From NCBI RefSeq assembly GCF_003574295.1, contig NZ_BHGK01000001.1, positions 2,542,001 to 2,606,000 on the forward strand: a stretch of 64,000 nucleotides of DNA, given 5' to 3'. This DNA is from Mediterraneibacter butyricigenes. Lineage in GTDB: Bacteria > Bacillota > Clostridia > Lachnospirales > Lachnospiraceae. A program made the position numbers and the translations under genes. The notes under the pieces are model-generated. The model made no database searches. It saw only the letters and a list, made by a program, of their open reading frames with translations, and was not told the DNA's origin. Below, piece after piece: positions 8,488 to 18,291 of the stretch (position 1 is its first letter; each line of letters starts with the position of its first letter).

Positions 8488-9966
8488 ATGAGAGAGTGTG
8501 GTGTATTGCTTCCGATTTCATCCCTGCCGTCGAAATACGGGATCGGATGTTTCTCGAAGGAGGCTTATGAATTTGTTGATTTTTTGCGGGATGCCGGACA
8601 GAAACGCTGGCAGATCCTTCCGATGGGACCGACCGGTTATGGGGATTCTCCATACCAGTCGTTTTCTACGTTTGCGGGGAATCCCTATTTTATCGATCTT
8701 GGAAGACTGGTAAGCGAGGGGCTTCTTTCCTGGGAAGAATGTGACCGGTGTGATTTCGGAGAACGGGAAGACCGGGTGGATTATGAAAAGGTTCATGCAA
8801 ACCGGTTTCCGCTTCTTCATATGGCATATGAAAGATTTCGTTCGAGAAGGGAAGACGGATATGACCGATTTGTGAAAGAACAGGAATTCTGGCTGGAAGA
8901 TTATTGCCTGTATATGGCGATTAAAAATCAGCAGGGAGGTAAACCGTGGAACGAGTGGGAACCGGCACTTCGTGACCGGCAGCCGGAGGCACTGGAAGAA
9001 GCAAAGAGAAGCTGTTGGGAGGATATAGAGTTTTACCGGTTCCAACAGTATGAATTCTTCAAGCAGTGGAATGATCTGCACAGCTATGCCAATCAAAACG
9101 GGATACGAATCATAGGGGATCTTCCGATCTATGTGGCATTTGACAGTGCAGATACCTGGTCTATGCCAAAACTGTTCCAGTTTACAGAAGATCATAAGCC
9201 AAAGGCAGTGGCAGGATGTCCGCCGGATGGATTTACAGCAACCGGACAGCTTTGGGGCAATCCGGTTTATGACTGGGAATATCATCGTTCTACCGGATAT
9301 GCCTGGTGGATTCAGCGGGTGAAAAGCTGTCTGAAGATGTTTGATACGCTGAGGATCGATCATTTCCGGGGATTTGATGAGTACTATGCGATCCCTTACG
9401 GGCATCCTACGGCGAAACACGGCGTCTGGGAAAAGGGACCGGGGATCGAACTGTTTCAGGCCATCTGGGAAGCGATCGGTAAGGCGGATATCATTGCGGA
9501 AGATCTGGGCTTTTTGACAGAAAGTGTTTTGAAACTTCTGAAAGACAGCGGCTATCCGGGAATGAAAGTGCTTCAGTTTGCCTTTGATTCCAGAGAATCT
9601 TCGGATTATCTGCCGCATACCTATACACCGAACTGTGTGGTTTATACAGGAACCCATGATAACGACACGACGTTGGGATGGTTCTTGAAGGCGTCGAAGG
9701 AATGTCGTCAATTTGCGAGGGAATATCTGCATAAGGATGCATTTGACATTGATACGCTGACCTGGGATTTCATTGCGGCAGCGATGGGAAGTGTGGCAGA
9801 GCTGTGCATGATCCCGGTCCAGGATTATCTGGGGCTGGATTCCGATGCAAGGATCAATACTCCGTCCACAGCAGGTGGCAACTGGAGCTGGAGACTGAGA
9901 CCGGGACAGATTCCAGAAGGCCTGGCAGAAAAAATGAAAGCGATGGCGCGTCTGTACGGCCGATAA
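8488..9966 (+). CDS. malQ: 4-alpha-glucanotransferase (amylomaltase, GH77)
   Basis: 492 residues, full length for the family. It begins with the typical RECGVLLPISSLPSKYGIG segment. The GH77 catalytic motifs are present: LRIDHFRGF near residue 290 (nucleophile Asp), IAEDLGFLT near 338 (acid/base Glu) and YTGTHDNDTTLGW near 390 (transition-state Asp), with the INTPSTAGGNW segment near the end. The enzyme transfers glucan segments between maltodextrins in glycogen/maltodextrin metabolism in the cytoplasm. ACAAGGAGAAAGTT precedes ATG. No other glycogen genes are adjacent. Confidence 0.95.
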   Translation: MRECGVLLPISSLPSKYGIGCFSKEAYEFVDFLRDAGQKRWQILPMGPTGYGDSPYQSFSTFAGNPYFIDLGRLVSEGLLSWEECDRCDFGEREDRVDYEKVHANRFPLLHMAYERFRSRREDGYDRFVKEQEFWLEDYCLYMAIKNQQGGKPWNEWEPALRDRQPEALEEAKRSCWEDIEFYRFQQYEFFKQWNDLHSYANQNGIRIIGDLPIYVAFDSADTWSMPKLFQFTEDHKPKAVAGCPPDGFTATGQLWGNPVYDWEYHRSTGYAWWIQRVKSCLKMFDTLRIDHFRGFDEYYAIPYGHPTAKHGVWEKGPGIELFQAIWEAIGKADIIAEDLGFLTESVLKLLKDSGYPGMKVLQFAFDSRESSDYLPHTYTPNCVVYTGTHDNDTTLGWFLKASKECRQFAREYLHKDAFDIDTLTWDFIAAAMGSVAELCMIPVQDYLGLDSDARINTPSTAGGNWSWRLRPGQIPEGLAEKMKAMARLYGR

Positions 9967-10051
9967 AAAAGAGCAGAATGAAGAACTGATAAAGAATTGA
10001 GAAATCAGGGAAAATAAAAAAGAAGAAAGAAGGAACAGTTGGGAGGAAGTT

Positions 10052-11107
10052 GTGACAGGAAATTTTACAGTATATTTTGCATTTTTATCCTTTTTTGTGT
10101 ATGGATTTCTGGGGTGGTGCACGGAGGTCGCATTTGCAGCATTTAAGGAGAGACGATTCGTAAACCGGGGATTCTTAAACGGGCCAATCTGCCCGATCTA
10201 TGGTGTGGGTGTTACGATGGTTATCTGGTGTCTGGATCCGGTGCGGGAGAATCTTCTGATCCTGTATGTGGCATCGGTGATTCTGGTAACAGTGCTGGAA
10301 GGACTGACCGGATATGCCATGGATAAAATTTTCCATAATAAATGGTGGGATTATTCGAATATGCCCATGAATATCGGCGGTTATGTATGCGTGCTGTTTT
10401 CTCTGATCTGGGGTGTGGCATGTGTGGCAATCGTGGATGTAATCCATCCGATCATTTTCAAAGGACTGGAATGGATTCCGTATATTGTGGGCGTGGTATT
10501 GATCGTGATCCTGATGTTTACGCTGTGTGCAGACCTTTATGTAACGGCATCGGGTATCATTAAGATGAACCGCCGTCTGGAAAGAATGGAGAAGATCGCC
10601 GGAGAATTACACGAGATTTCAGACCAGTTAGGCGAAGAGATTTACAAAGGTGTGATCGTGGCATTGGAGAAACAGGAAGAATCCAAAAAGAAAGTGGAAG
10701 AGTCCAAAAAGAAGATGGAAGAAGCTGCACAGACTCTGGAGGATGCACTCAAGGAGAAGACGGCTGCTGCAGCAGAACTGGGAGATGGCCTGAAAGAAAA
10801 GATCGAACGGATCAGAGAAGAGGGCGGACAGAGAACCGGCGAGATGCTGACGAGAATCAGAGAAGAGGGCCCGCAGAAACCAGGCGAGATGCTGGAACGG
10901 ATCAGAACAGAGGGCAGTCAGGTAACCGAAGAAATGATCGCTCGTATCGCAGGTCTCAAGCAAAAATACCGGGAAGCGGGAAAGCTGGAACTGTTTTCCA
11001 ACCGGCGTCTGCTGAAGGCTTTCCCGAAACTGGAGTCGCATGATTACAAAGATCAGTTGGAGGAACTGAAACGCCAGCTAGAGAAACTTTCTGAGAACGA
11101 AAAGTGA
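10052..11107 (+). CDS. CmpB-like membrane protein with a coiled-coil, repeat-bearing C-terminal domain
   Basis: 351 residues from a GTG start (GGGAGGAAGTT just before it). Residues ~1-165 hold four or five membrane segments with the motif YGFLGWCTEVAFAAFKERRFVNRGFLNGPICPIYG typical, in shorter pieces, of the putative ABC-transporter-permease group CmpB/PF06541. Residues ~170-350 are a highly charged, probably coiled-coil cytoplasmic domain with short repeats of the pattern ERIREEGxQxxGEML (three copies near 250-300). Despite the family name there is no ATPase next door. Function is unknown. Confidence 0.75.
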   Translation: MTGNFTVYFAFLSFFVYGFLGWCTEVAFAAFKERRFVNRGFLNGPICPIYGVGVTMVIWCLDPVRENLLILYVASVILVTVLEGLTGYAMDKIFHNKWWDYSNMPMNIGGYVCVLFSLIWGVACVAIVDVIHPIIFKGLEWIPYIVGVVLIVILMFTLCADLYVTASGIIKMNRRLERMEKIAGELHEISDQLGEEIYKGVIVALEKQEESKKKVEESKKKMEEAAQTLEDALKEKTAAAAELGDGLKEKIERIREEGGQRTGEMLTRIREEGPQKPGEMLERIRTEGSQVTEEMIARIAGLKQKYREAGKLELFSNRRLLKAFPKLESHDYKDQLEELKRQLEKLSENEK

Positions 11108-11156
11108 AAAGGATAAGACTTGAACGCCCGAATGTATAAAATACAGGGGCAAAGTA

Positions 11157-11186
11157 TTGAATTTGGAAGAAGAATAGTGGTATACT
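11157..11186 (+). promoter_or_regulatory. Predicted promoter for thrC
   Basis: TTGAAT at 11157-11162, 18-bp spacer, TATACT at 11181-11186, 58 bases upstream of the thrC start. Confidence 0.5.
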
Positions 11187-11243
11187 ATCGGGGAAAATCA
11201 AAAGTTTCAAGAATAATAATGAGTAGAACGAAAGGTTGAGATT

Positions 11244-12740
11244 ATGGAACTGCTTTATAAAAGTACAAGAGATGCAGATAAAACAGTAACCGCTTCACAG
11301 GCGATTTTAAAGGGACTGGCTTCTGACGGAGGTCTGTTTGTTCCGGTTGAGATTCCGAAGCTGGATGTGGATCTGGATGAATTGAAAGAGATGTCTTATC
11401 AGGAGACAGCCTATCAGGTAATGAAACGCTTCCTGACAGATTTCACAGAGGAAGAATTGAGACATTGTATCAACAGTGCATATGATGAAAAATTTGATAC
11501 CACAGAGATCGCACCGTTGGTTGAGGTCAATGATGGAGTCTTCCATCTTGAGCTGTTCCATGGCGCAACCATTGCATTTAAAGATATGGCATTATCTATC
11601 CTGCCGCATCTTATGACAACGGCAGCAAAGAAAAATCATGCAGATCATGAGATCGTGATTCTGACTGCTACATCCGGGGATACCGGAAAGGCAGCGATGG
11701 CGGGATTTGCAGATGTTCCAGGAACGAAGATCATTGTATTTTATCCGAAGAATGGTGTCAGCCGAGTACAGGAACTGCAGATGGTGACACAAAAAGGTGT
11801 CAATACGGCAGTTGTAGCGATCCACGGAAACTTTGACAATGCTCAGAGTGGTGTGAAGAAGATGTTTGAGGATCAGGCTCTTGCAGCAGAACTGGCAAAA
11901 GCCGGATATCAGTTCTCTTCTGCGAACTCTATCAACATCGGACGTCTGGTTCCGCAAGTGGTTTATTATGTATATGCCTATGCAAAATTATTGCAGAAGG
12001 GTGAGATCGCAAAGGGTGAAGAGATCAATGTAACTGTTCCGACCGGTAACTTTGGTAATATTCTGGCTGCATACTATGCAAAACAGATGGGACTTCCGAT
12101 CGCGAAACTGATCTGTGCTTCCAATGAGAACAAAGTTCTTTTCGATTTCTTTGAAACAGGCGTTTATGACAAGAACCGGGATTTTGTACTGACTTCTTCT
12201 CCTTCTATGGATATTCTGATTTCCAGTAACCTGGAGCGTCTGATCTATCAGGTGGCAGGTCAGGATGCACAGAAGGACTGTGAATTGATGAAAGCACTGA
12301 ATACCGAAGGAAAATATGAAATCACAGGAGAAATGAAAGCCGGACTGAAAGATTTTGTAGGCGGATATGCTACAGAAGAACAGACCAGTCAGGCAATCCA
12401 TGATACTTATCAGAGAAACGGTTATGTGATGGATACGCATACCGCCGTTGCTTCTTATGTAAGTGAACAGTATCGGAAAGAGACCGGAGATGCAAAGAAG
12501 ATGGTAGTGGCATCCACAGCAAGTCCATACAAATTTGCGAGAAGCGTTATGACTTCGATTGATTCCAAATATGAAGGAATGGATGATTTTGCACTGATCG
12601 AGGAACTGAAAAAAGTTTCCGGTGTGGAGATTCCGAATGCCGTCAAAGAGATCATGGACGCAAAAGTATTACATAACAGAGAATGTGATGTGGATCAGAT
12701 GGAACAGACCGTTAAGGCGATTCTGAAAGTTGAGGCATAG
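11244..12740 (+). CDS. thrC: Threonine synthase
   Basis: 498 residues of the long, fold-type II PLP threonine synthase type. The N-terminus LLYKSTRDADKTVTASQAILKGL (given here only as a landmark) is typical. The PLP lysine is in ATIAFKDMALSIL near residue 113; the phosphate-binding cup is TATSGDTGKAAMAGF near 143. The enzyme converts O-phosphohomoserine to threonine in the cytoplasm. It has its own promoter, and no other threonine-pathway genes lie nearby. The next gene starts two bases after the stop codon. Confidence 0.95.
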   Translation: MELLYKSTRDADKTVTASQAILKGLASDGGLFVPVEIPKLDVDLDELKEMSYQETAYQVMKRFLTDFTEEELRHCINSAYDEKFDTTEIAPLVEVNDGVFHLELFHGATIAFKDMALSILPHLMTTAAKKNHADHEIVILTATSGDTGKAAMAGFADVPGTKIIVFYPKNGVSRVQELQMVTQKGVNTAVVAIHGNFDNAQSGVKKMFEDQALAAELAKAGYQFSSANSINIGRLVPQVVYYVYAYAKLLQKGEIAKGEEINVTVPTGNFGNILAAYYAKQMGLPIAKLICASNENKVLFDFFETGVYDKNRDFVLTSSPSMDILISSNLERLIYQVAGQDAQKDCELMKALNTEGKYEITGEMKAGLKDFVGGYATEEQTSQAIHDTYQRNGYVMDTHTAVASYVSEQYRKETGDAKKMVVASTASPYKFARSVMTSIDSKYEGMDDFALIEELKKVSGVEIPNAVKEIMDAKVLHNRECDVDQMEQTVKAILKVEA

Positions 12741-12742
12741 AG

Positions 12743-13096
12743 ATGGACAATTACAATCAGTTTTTGAGTGTGTTAGTTCTGGCAGCAGGTGTGTATATCG
12801 TGTATGAATATGTTAAGATGCTCAAGACCGGACACATCAGCGAGATTCTTCTTCTGGGGAAGGGAACGCCGGAAAGTCGGTGCAAGGATCGGGAAGCTTA
12901 TACCAAACGTGCTTACCCGGCAGTGCTGGTTCTGGCAATTGTTACCATGGCTTACGGAATCATTGATTTTTTGAATTTCTTTGTGGTGAGTATGGCGATG
13001 GTAGATCTGGTCTTTCTGGTGATCTTTCTGATCGTGCTGTTTGGATATATGATCTACACCAGCAAATTAAAAAAGAAATATTTCAGACCTTATTAA
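12743..13096 (+). CDS. Small membrane protein, DUF3784-like in appearance
   Basis: 117 residues with three hydrophobic segments (about 7-24, 55-75 and 80-105) and a basic C-terminus (KLKKKYFRPY). A short conserved-looking cytoplasmic loop contains LLGKGTPESRCKDREAYTKRAYP. It begins two bases after thrC and is probably cotranscribed, but a role in threonine synthesis cannot be inferred. The family assignment is tentative. Confidence 0.6.
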   Translation: MDNYNQFLSVLVLAAGVYIVYEYVKMLKTGHISEILLLGKGTPESRCKDREAYTKRAYPAVLVLAIVTMAYGIIDFLNFFVVSMAMVDLVFLVIFLIVLFGYMIYTSKLKKKYFRPY

Positions 13097-13100
13097 GGAG

Positions 13101-13143
13101 AAAAGGCGGGAGAGACTTGAAAAAGCATGCTCCTGCCTTTTGT
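13101..13143 (+). terminator. Intrinsic terminator after the thrC transcript
   Basis: AAAAGGCGGGAG (13101-13112) pairs with CTCCTGCCTTTT (13130-13141) with one G-U pair, then TG and A/T-rich sequence. Confidence 0.6.
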
Positions 13144-13313
13144 GATATTTATGTGGAGTTAATCGGTAACAGGCCGAAATCCGTGCCTGCACGAGACTAT
13201 GACGGTGCCCGACAAGTGCCAGTGATCCTTGTAAGGCACGACCAAAGTGGAACGAAGAATCAGTGGACAGTGGACGATGGGTGAGTTTAAAAAGGAAAGG
13301 GAGGATCGAACAT

Positions 13314-13715
13314 ATGACGAAAGAACAAGTTTGTGAAAAATTGATGGAAGAGGCAATCCATGCACGGGAATTTTCCTACAGCCCCTATTCCAAATTTAAA
13401 GTAGGAGCAGCATTGCTGGCAAAAAACGGCAAAGTGTATACAGGATGCAATATTGAAAACGGAGCCTATATGCCGTCAAACTGTGCGGAGAGAACAGCAA
13501 TCTTTAAAGCGGTCTCGGAAGGAGTCCGGGAGTTTGAACGGATTGCGATTGTGGGAGGAAACGAAGAACTGATCGATTGTTTCCCGTGCGGAGTCTGTCG
13601 TCAGACGATGGCGGAATTCTGTGAACCGGAGTTTGAAATTCTGGTGGGGACAGGCCCGGATGCATATAAAATCTACACGTTGGCAGATTTGTTGCCGAAA
13701 TCGTTTAAATTGTAA
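13314..13715 (+). CDS. cdd: Cytidine deaminase
   Basis: 133 residues, the usual length of the homotetrameric enzyme. The ATG at 13314 (AAGGGAGGATCGAACAT upstream) gives MTKEQVCEKLMEEA; the longer frame from 13263 is not needed. Zinc-site motifs are NCAERTA (Cys ligand and catalytic Glu, near residue 56) and PCGVCRQ (two Cys ligands, near 89). SPYSKFKVGAA and GCNIENGAY are family signatures. It deaminates cytidine and deoxycytidine in pyrimidine salvage. Confidence 0.95.
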   Translation: MTKEQVCEKLMEEAIHAREFSYSPYSKFKVGAALLAKNGKVYTGCNIENGAYMPSNCAERTAIFKAVSEGVREFERIAIVGGNEELIDCFPCGVCRQTMAEFCEPEFEILVGTGPDAYKIYTLADLLPKSFKL

Positions 13716-13756
13716 AGAGAATGTTCAATTTTTGAAGAATTTCAAAGAAATAATTG

Positions 13757-13785
13757 TTGATTTTGTCACTTTATCAAGATATAAT
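13757..13785 (+). promoter_or_regulatory. Predicted promoter for pckA
   Basis: TTGATT at 13757-13762, 17-bp spacer, TATAAT at 13780-13785. The leader to the start codon is about 100 nt and includes the hairpin CTGCATTTTTGCAG. Confidence 0.6.
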
Positions 13786-13889
13786 ATAAAAGGGGAAGAT
13801 GGTTCTCGCTTCCTCGTAGGGATATTATAGGGACTGCATTTTTGCAGAAAAGGCAACATCTCACTATCAAAGAAAAGAGGTAAAGGAAG

Positions 13890-15494
13890 ATGGCAGAAAT
13901 TAATTTGAGCAAGTATGGTATCACTGGAACAACGGAAATTGTACACAATCCTTCTTATGAACTTCTGTTTGCAGAAGAGACAAAGCCGGAACTAGAAGGC
14001 TTTGAAAAGGGACAGGAAAGTGAACTGGGCGCAGTCAATGTTATGACTGGTGTATATACCGGACGTTCTCCTAAAGACAAATTTATCGTAGAAGATGAGA
14101 ATTCCAAAGATACCGTATGGTGGACCACTGAGGAATATAAAAATGATAACCATCCGGCTACTCAGAAAGCATGGGATGAAGTGAAAGAGCTTGCAATCAA
14201 AGAACTTTCCAACAAAAAGCTTTATGTAGTAGATGCATTCTGTGGCGCAAACAAAGATACACGTATGGCAATCCGTTTTATCGTAGAAGTTGCATGGCAG
14301 GCACACTTCGTAACCAATATGTTTATCAAACCGACTGCAGAAGAGCTGGAAAACTTTGAGCCGGATTTCGTTGTATACAATGCTTCCAAGGCAAAAGTTG
14401 AAAATTATAAAGAACTGGGCCTGAATTCTGAGACAGCCGTTTTGTTCAACATTACAAGCCGCGAGCAGGTAATCGTTAATACATGGTACGGCGGAGAGAT
14501 GAAGAAAGGTATGTTCTCCATGATGAACTACTATCTGCCATTGAAGGGCATCGCATCTATGCACTGCTCTGCAAATACAGATATGAACGGAGAGAATACA
14601 GCAATCTTCTTCGGACTTTCCGGAACAGGTAAGACAACTCTGTCCACAGACCCGAAACGTCTTTTGATCGGTGATGATGAGCACGGATGGGACGACAACG
14701 GAGTCTTCAACTTTGAAGGTGGATGCTACGCAAAAGTTATCAACCTGGACAAAGAGTCTGAGCCGGATATCTACAATGCGATCAAGAGAAATGCTCTTCT
14801 TGAGAACGTTACACTGGATGCTGAAGGCAAGATCGATTTTGATGATAAGAGCGTAACAGAGAATACCCGTGTATCTTATCCAATCGACCATATCGAGAAG
14901 ATCGTTCGTCCGGTATCTTCCGCACCGGCAGCGAAGAACGTAATCTTCCTGTCAGCAGATGCATTTGGAGTACTTCCTCCGGTATCTATTCTGACACCAG
15001 AGCAGACAGAGTACTATTTCCTGTCTGGATTTACTGCAAAACTTGCAGGTACAGAGCGTGGAATTACAGAGCCGACTCCTACATTCTCCGCATGCTTCGG
15101 TCAGGCGTTCCTGGAACTGCACCCGACCAAATATGCAGAAGAACTTGTAAAGAAGATGGAAAAGAGCGGAGCAAAGGCTTACCTTGTAAATACAGGATGG
15201 AACGGAACAGGCAAACGTATTTCCATCAAAGATACCCGTGGAATCATTGATGCAATCTTAAACGGAGATATCCTGAATGCACCGACAAAACAGATTCCGT
15301 ACTTCAACTTCGAAGTTCCGACAGAGCTTCCGGGAGTAGATCCTGCAATCCTGGATCCGAGAGATACATATGCAGAGGCTGCACAGTGGGATGAAAAAGC
15401 AAAAGATCTTGCAGAGAGATTTGTAAAGAACTTTGCAAAATATGAAAGCAATGAGGCTGGTAAAGCATTAGTTGCAGCAGGTCCGCAGCTGTAA
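13890..15494 (+). CDS. pckA: Phosphoenolpyruvate carboxykinase (ATP)
   Basis: 534 residues, full length. Landmarks: [10 protein letters not shown] near residue 51, the phosphate-binding loop [16 protein letters not shown] near 241-255, the metal site LIGDDEHGW near 260 and [17 protein letters not shown] near 433. It interconverts oxaloacetate plus ATP with PEP plus CO2; in anaerobic gut Clostridia it often runs toward CO2 fixation or gluconeogenesis. AGAGGTAAAGGAAG precedes ATG. Transcribed alone from its own promoter. Confidence 0.97.
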   Translation: MAEINLSKYGITGTTEIVHNPSYELLFAEETKPELEGFEKGQESELGAVNVMTGVYTGRSPKDKFIVEDENSKDTVWWTTEEYKNDNHPATQKAWDEVKELAIKELSNKKLYVVDAFCGANKDTRMAIRFIVEVAWQAHFVTNMFIKPTAEELENFEPDFVVYNASKAKVENYKELGLNSETAVLFNITSREQVIVNTWYGGEMKKGMFSMMNYYLPLKGIASMHCSANTDMNGENTAIFFGLSGTGKTTLSTDPKRLLIGDDEHGWDDNGVFNFEGGCYAKVINLDKESEPDIYNAIKRNALLENVTLDAEGKIDFDDKSVTENTRVSYPIDHIEKIVRPVSSAPAAKNVIFLSADAFGVLPPVSILTPEQTEYYFLSGFTAKLAGTERGITEPTPTFSACFGQAFLELHPTKYAEELVKKMEKSGAKAYLVNTGWNGTGKRISIKDTRGIIDAILNGDILNAPTKQIPYFNFEVPTELPGVDPAILDPRDTYAEAAQWDEKAKDLAERFVKNFAKYESNEAGKALVAAGPQL

Positions 15495-15581
15495 GAGTCA
15501 GCGGTATGACCGGTATTTCATCTGAAAGCAACAGGAAGATTCTGGATGCGGTAGAAGATGAATGGTAAATGGAATTATGTA

Positions 15582-15610
15582 TTGTAAAATTCATGTAAAT
15601 GGGTTATAAT
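15582..15610 (+). promoter_or_regulatory. Promoter of the 6S-like RNA
   Basis: TTGTAA at 15582-15587, 17-bp spacer, TATAAT at 15605-15610, seven bases before the 5' hairpin of the RNA. Confidence 0.65.
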
Positions 15611-15616
15611 ACACAT

Positions 15617-15800
15617 CAGGAAGTAACTACCTGAGATGTACGACAACCTTGTTATTTTGAACCTACAGAACTTTAAACGGGATTCTTATATTTCTGTAAT
15701 ATGTCAGGCCGTCATTACGCAGCGGAAGGCAGAAAAGCAGATGCGGTTGCCCACCTAGCTGTGGCTAGGAGTCAAAATACAGGGAACGGCATTTTGGGGA
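15617..15800 (+). ncRNA. ssrS: Probable 6S RNA
   Basis: A stand-alone transcript with promoter and terminator, no reading frame and a long rod-like fold. CCTTGTTATTTTGAACCTA (15647-15665) pairs with TAGGAGTCAAAATACAGGG (about 15766-15784) around a large internal bubble. Segments such as the ACCTA-hairpin-TAGGAGTCAAAA block and ACAGGGAACGGCA match what I recall of clostridial 6S RNAs, which mimic an open promoter and sequester the sigma-A RNA polymerase holoenzyme. A short hairpin (about 15613-15638) precedes the stem. Exact ends are uncertain. Confidence 0.75.
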
Positions 15801-15816
15801 TCTTACTAAAGAAAAA

Positions 15817-15846
15817 AGGCAGTTGCGAAAGCGACTGCCTCTTTTT
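15817..15846 (+). terminator. Terminator of the 6S-like RNA
   Basis: AGGCAGTTGC (15817-15826) pairs with GCGACTGCCT (15831-15840) around GAAA, followed by CTTTTTG. Confidence 0.85.
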
Positions 15847-15928
15847 GAGCGATGAAGAAAAGTCTAAAGAACCGGCTTATGAGTATGGCTATATCATGAA
15901 TATCATATAGAAAATTGGAAATGAAAAT

Positions 15929-16822
15929 ATGAAAGAGCAGATTCAGAAGAATATCAAGAGAATACAGAGGCTGATTCGAACTGTCGGAAGCCATCACACG
16001 GGAGCATATGCTGCACAGTCAGCATATTTCTTTGTGTTATCTATGATTCCGATCATTCTTCTGCTTCTGACGGCAGTTCAGTATACACCGCTTACCAAGG
16101 CGGATGTAATGACGGCGGTAGTACGGATCTTTCCCAAATCGGTAGACGGACTGATCGTATCTATCGTAAACCAGGTTTATAATCAGTCTAGGACGATCAT
16201 TCCGATTACGGCGATTGCGGCGTTGTGGTCTGCCGGAAAGGGAGTATTGGCGGTAACCTATGGGTTGAACTGCATCTATGAAAGCCACGAGACCCGTAAT
16301 TATTTTTATCTGAGATTTCGCTCCACATTTTATACGGTGGTATTTATCATTGCAATCGTATTGTCCCTGTTGCTGTCGGTATTCGGTAACTCTTTGAGCA
16401 TTCTGATCGTGGAACATCTTCCGTTTATGGATCGGCTGATCAATCTGATCTTGCGAATCAGGACTTTATTTTCCTTTGTGATCCTGACACTGTTCTGGAT
16501 CCTGGTCTATCGGTTCCTGCCGAATCGGAAGGATCTTCCGAGATATCAGATTCCGGGAGCAGTCTTTACCGCCTGCGGATGGTTGCTGATTTCCTTTGTC
16601 TTTTCTGTATATCTGGATATTTTTACCGGATTTTCAGATATGTACGGAAGTCTGACCACTATTATTCTGATCATGCTCTGGCTGTATTTCTGTATGTATA
16701 CGGTGTTGCTCGGAGGCGAGGTAAATGTACTCTACCAGAAGTTTTCCGGAAAGTTTCTGGAGATGAAAGAGAGGAACAAAGATCGGATGAAACGGGCAGA
16801 GGAAGAAAGGGACTTGACATAA
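15929..16822 (+). CDS. YihY/BrkB-family membrane protein
   Basis: 297 residues with about six membrane segments. The pattern HHTGAYAAQSAYFFVLSMIP early, IAALWSAGKGVLAVTYGLNCIYE near residue 92 and GEVNVLYQKF near the end are family-typical (each shown only in part as a landmark). The family was once annotated RNase BN, which is incorrect; its function is still unclear. A basic, charged C-terminal tail is likely cytoplasmic. Its 3' end overlaps the -35 box of the pheST promoter. Confidence 0.88.
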   Translation: MKEQIQKNIKRIQRLIRTVGSHHTGAYAAQSAYFFVLSMIPIILLLLTAVQYTPLTKADVMTAVVRIFPKSVDGLIVSIVNQVYNQSRTIIPITAIAALWSAGKGVLAVTYGLNCIYESHETRNYFYLRFRSTFYTVVFIIAIVLSLLLSVFGNSLSILIVEHLPFMDRLINLILRIRTLFSFVILTLFWILVYRFLPNRKDLPRYQIPGAVFTACGWLLISFVFSVYLDIFTGFSDMYGSLTTIILIMLWLYFCMYTVLLGGEVNVLYQKFSGKFLEMKERNKDRMKRAEEERDLT

Positions 16823-16842
16823 TCAGAAGAACTGGCTAAAAT
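16814..16842 (+). promoter_or_regulatory. Predicted promoter for the T-box-pheST transcript
   Basis: TTGACA at 16814-16819 overlaps the end of the upstream gene; 17-bp spacer; TAAAAT at 16837-16842. Confidence 0.65.
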
Positions 16843-16869
16843 AATTAAGGTATAAATACATAAAAAGCA

Positions 16870-17117
16870 AAGATCGTGTAAAGTAGAGAATCATTTTCCA
16901 TCAGAGAGAAGGAATCATCGGCTGAAAGTTCCTTTTGGTACGGATGAGGATCGAATTTCCCACGTGAGCTGTGTCTCTGAAACTGATCAGAATCGAAAGT
17001 AGGAGATGACGTTTTTGCACGTTACGCAAATAGAAGAGCCTGTACCGGCAAGGTCTGTACAGGAATTAGGGTGGTACCGCGACTGATCCTCGTCCCTTTT
17101 GGGGACGGGGTTTTTTT
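16870..17117 (+). promoter_or_regulatory. T-box riboswitch controlling pheST
   Basis: The leader contains the diagnostic T-box sequence AGGGTGGTACCGCG (17068-17081), which pairs with the acceptor end of an uncharged tRNA. It is followed by a terminator with a strong G/C stem and seven Ts, and preceded by Stem I-type sequence with an AGAGA element. It lies directly upstream of pheS, so the ligand is expected to be uncharged tRNA-Phe. I did not fix the specifier codon. Confidence 0.9.
17089..17117 (+). terminator. T-box terminator hairpin
   Basis: CTCGTCCC pairs with GGGGACGGGG around TTTT, then TTTTTTT. It is mutually exclusive with the T-box antiterminator. Confidence 0.85.
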
Positions 17118-17254
17118 ATGGAAAGCATGGAGCAAAAGTCTGTGCATGTAGGGGTCGCGGGAAAATGTGCCACGAAGCAGGGTATACGTTATACCCGTCA
17201 TAACATACAGAAAATGTTTCAGGAAAAGGAATGAAAAAAGAAAGGAGATATGTC

Positions 17255-18274
17255 ATGCAGGAGAAGCTGGCAAAGATCAGAGAAGAAGCAATTCGGCAGA
17301 TTCAGGAAGCCGATGTGCCGGAGAAATTGAATGAGGCAAGAGTGAAATTCCTTGGTAAAAAGGGAGAACTGACAGCAGTTCTGAAAGGAATGAAGGATGT
17401 TGCACCGGAGGAGAGACCGAAGGTGGGACAGTTAGTTAATGAGACAAGAACTGCCATTGAGGATATTTTAGAGGAAACGAAGACAAAGATGGAACGCGCG
17501 ATCCGCGAGGAACGTCTGAAAGCGGAAGTGATCGACGTGACACTGCCGGCAAAGAAAAATGTAGTCGGTCATCGTCATCCGAACACCATCGCGCTGGAAG
17601 AAGTAGAGCGAATCTTTATCGGAATGGGATATGAAGTCGTAGAGGGACCGGAAGTAGAGTATGACCTGTACAACTTCGAAAAACTGAACATTCCGGCAGA
17701 TCATCCGGCAAAGGATGAGCAGGATACCTTCTATATCAATAAAGACATTGTGCTTCGTACCCAGACTTCACCGGTACAGGCCAGAGTCATGGAACAGGGC
17801 AAGCTTCCGATCCGTATGATTGCTCCGGGAAGAGTATTTCGTTCTGATGAGGTGGATGCAACCCATTCTCCGTCTTTCCACCAGATCGAAGGACTTGTCA
17901 TTGACAAGAACATTTCCTTTGCAGATCTGAAGGGAACACTGGAAGTCTTTGCAAAAGAGTTGTTTGGACCGGATACCAGGACAAAATTCCGTCCGCACCA
18001 TTTCCCATTTACAGAGCCAAGTGCAGAAGTGGATGTGAGCTGCTTTAAATGTGGCGGAAAAGGATGCCGTTTCTGTAAAGGATCCGGATGGATCGAGATT
18101 CTGGGATGTGGTATGGTTCATCCGCATGTACTGGAAATGTGCGGAATTGATCCGGAAGAATATACTGGATTCGCATTTGGTGTGGGACTGGAACGTATCG
18201 CACTTTTGAAATATGAGATTGATGACATGCGGTTATTATATGAAAACGATATCCGTTTCTTAAAACAGTTCTAA
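17255..18274 (+). CDS. pheS: Phenylalanyl-tRNA synthetase alpha subunit
   Basis: 339 residues. The ATG at 17255 has AAAGGAG 8 bases before it; an upstream ATG at 17231 would add eight Lys/Arg-rich residues without a better RBS. An N-terminal coiled-coil tRNA-binding arm (~1-90) leads into the class II catalytic core with RHPN near 106, the FRSDEVDATHSP motif-2 region near 198, FHQIEG, and the motif-3 stretch GFAFGVGLERIALLKY near 305. A CFKCGGKGCRFCKGSGW cysteine cluster near 260 is usual in this clade. It forms the alpha2beta2 enzyme with PheT. Confidence 0.97.
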   Translation: MQEKLAKIREEAIRQIQEADVPEKLNEARVKFLGKKGELTAVLKGMKDVAPEERPKVGQLVNETRTAIEDILEETKTKMERAIREERLKAEVIDVTLPAKKNVVGHRHPNTIALEEVERIFIGMGYEVVEGPEVEYDLYNFEKLNIPADHPAKDEQDTFYINKDIVLRTQTSPVQARVMEQGKLPIRMIAPGRVFRSDEVDATHSPSFHQIEGLVIDKNISFADLKGTLEVFAKELFGPDTRTKFRPHHFPFTEPSAEVDVSCFKCGGKGCRFCKGSGWIEILGCGMVHPHVLEMCGIDPEEYTGFAFGVGLERIALLKYEIDDMRLLYENDIRFLKQF

Positions 18275-18291
18275 GGCGAAAGGAGAATAAG

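Noticed and set aside
8518-10122. Long 534-residue open frame on the minus strand opposite malQ
   Set aside because: It is the antisense shadow of malQ; composition is rich in Arg, His, Ile and Phe and no RBS or family signature is visible.
13160-13262. Possible structured leader before cdd
   Set aside because: Short complementary segments (GTGCC/GGCAC) occur but no coherent fold or promoter was evident.
13992-14891. 299-residue minus-strand frame opposite pckA
   Set aside because: Shadow of a highly conserved gene; Cys/Phe/His-rich composition typical of antisense translation.
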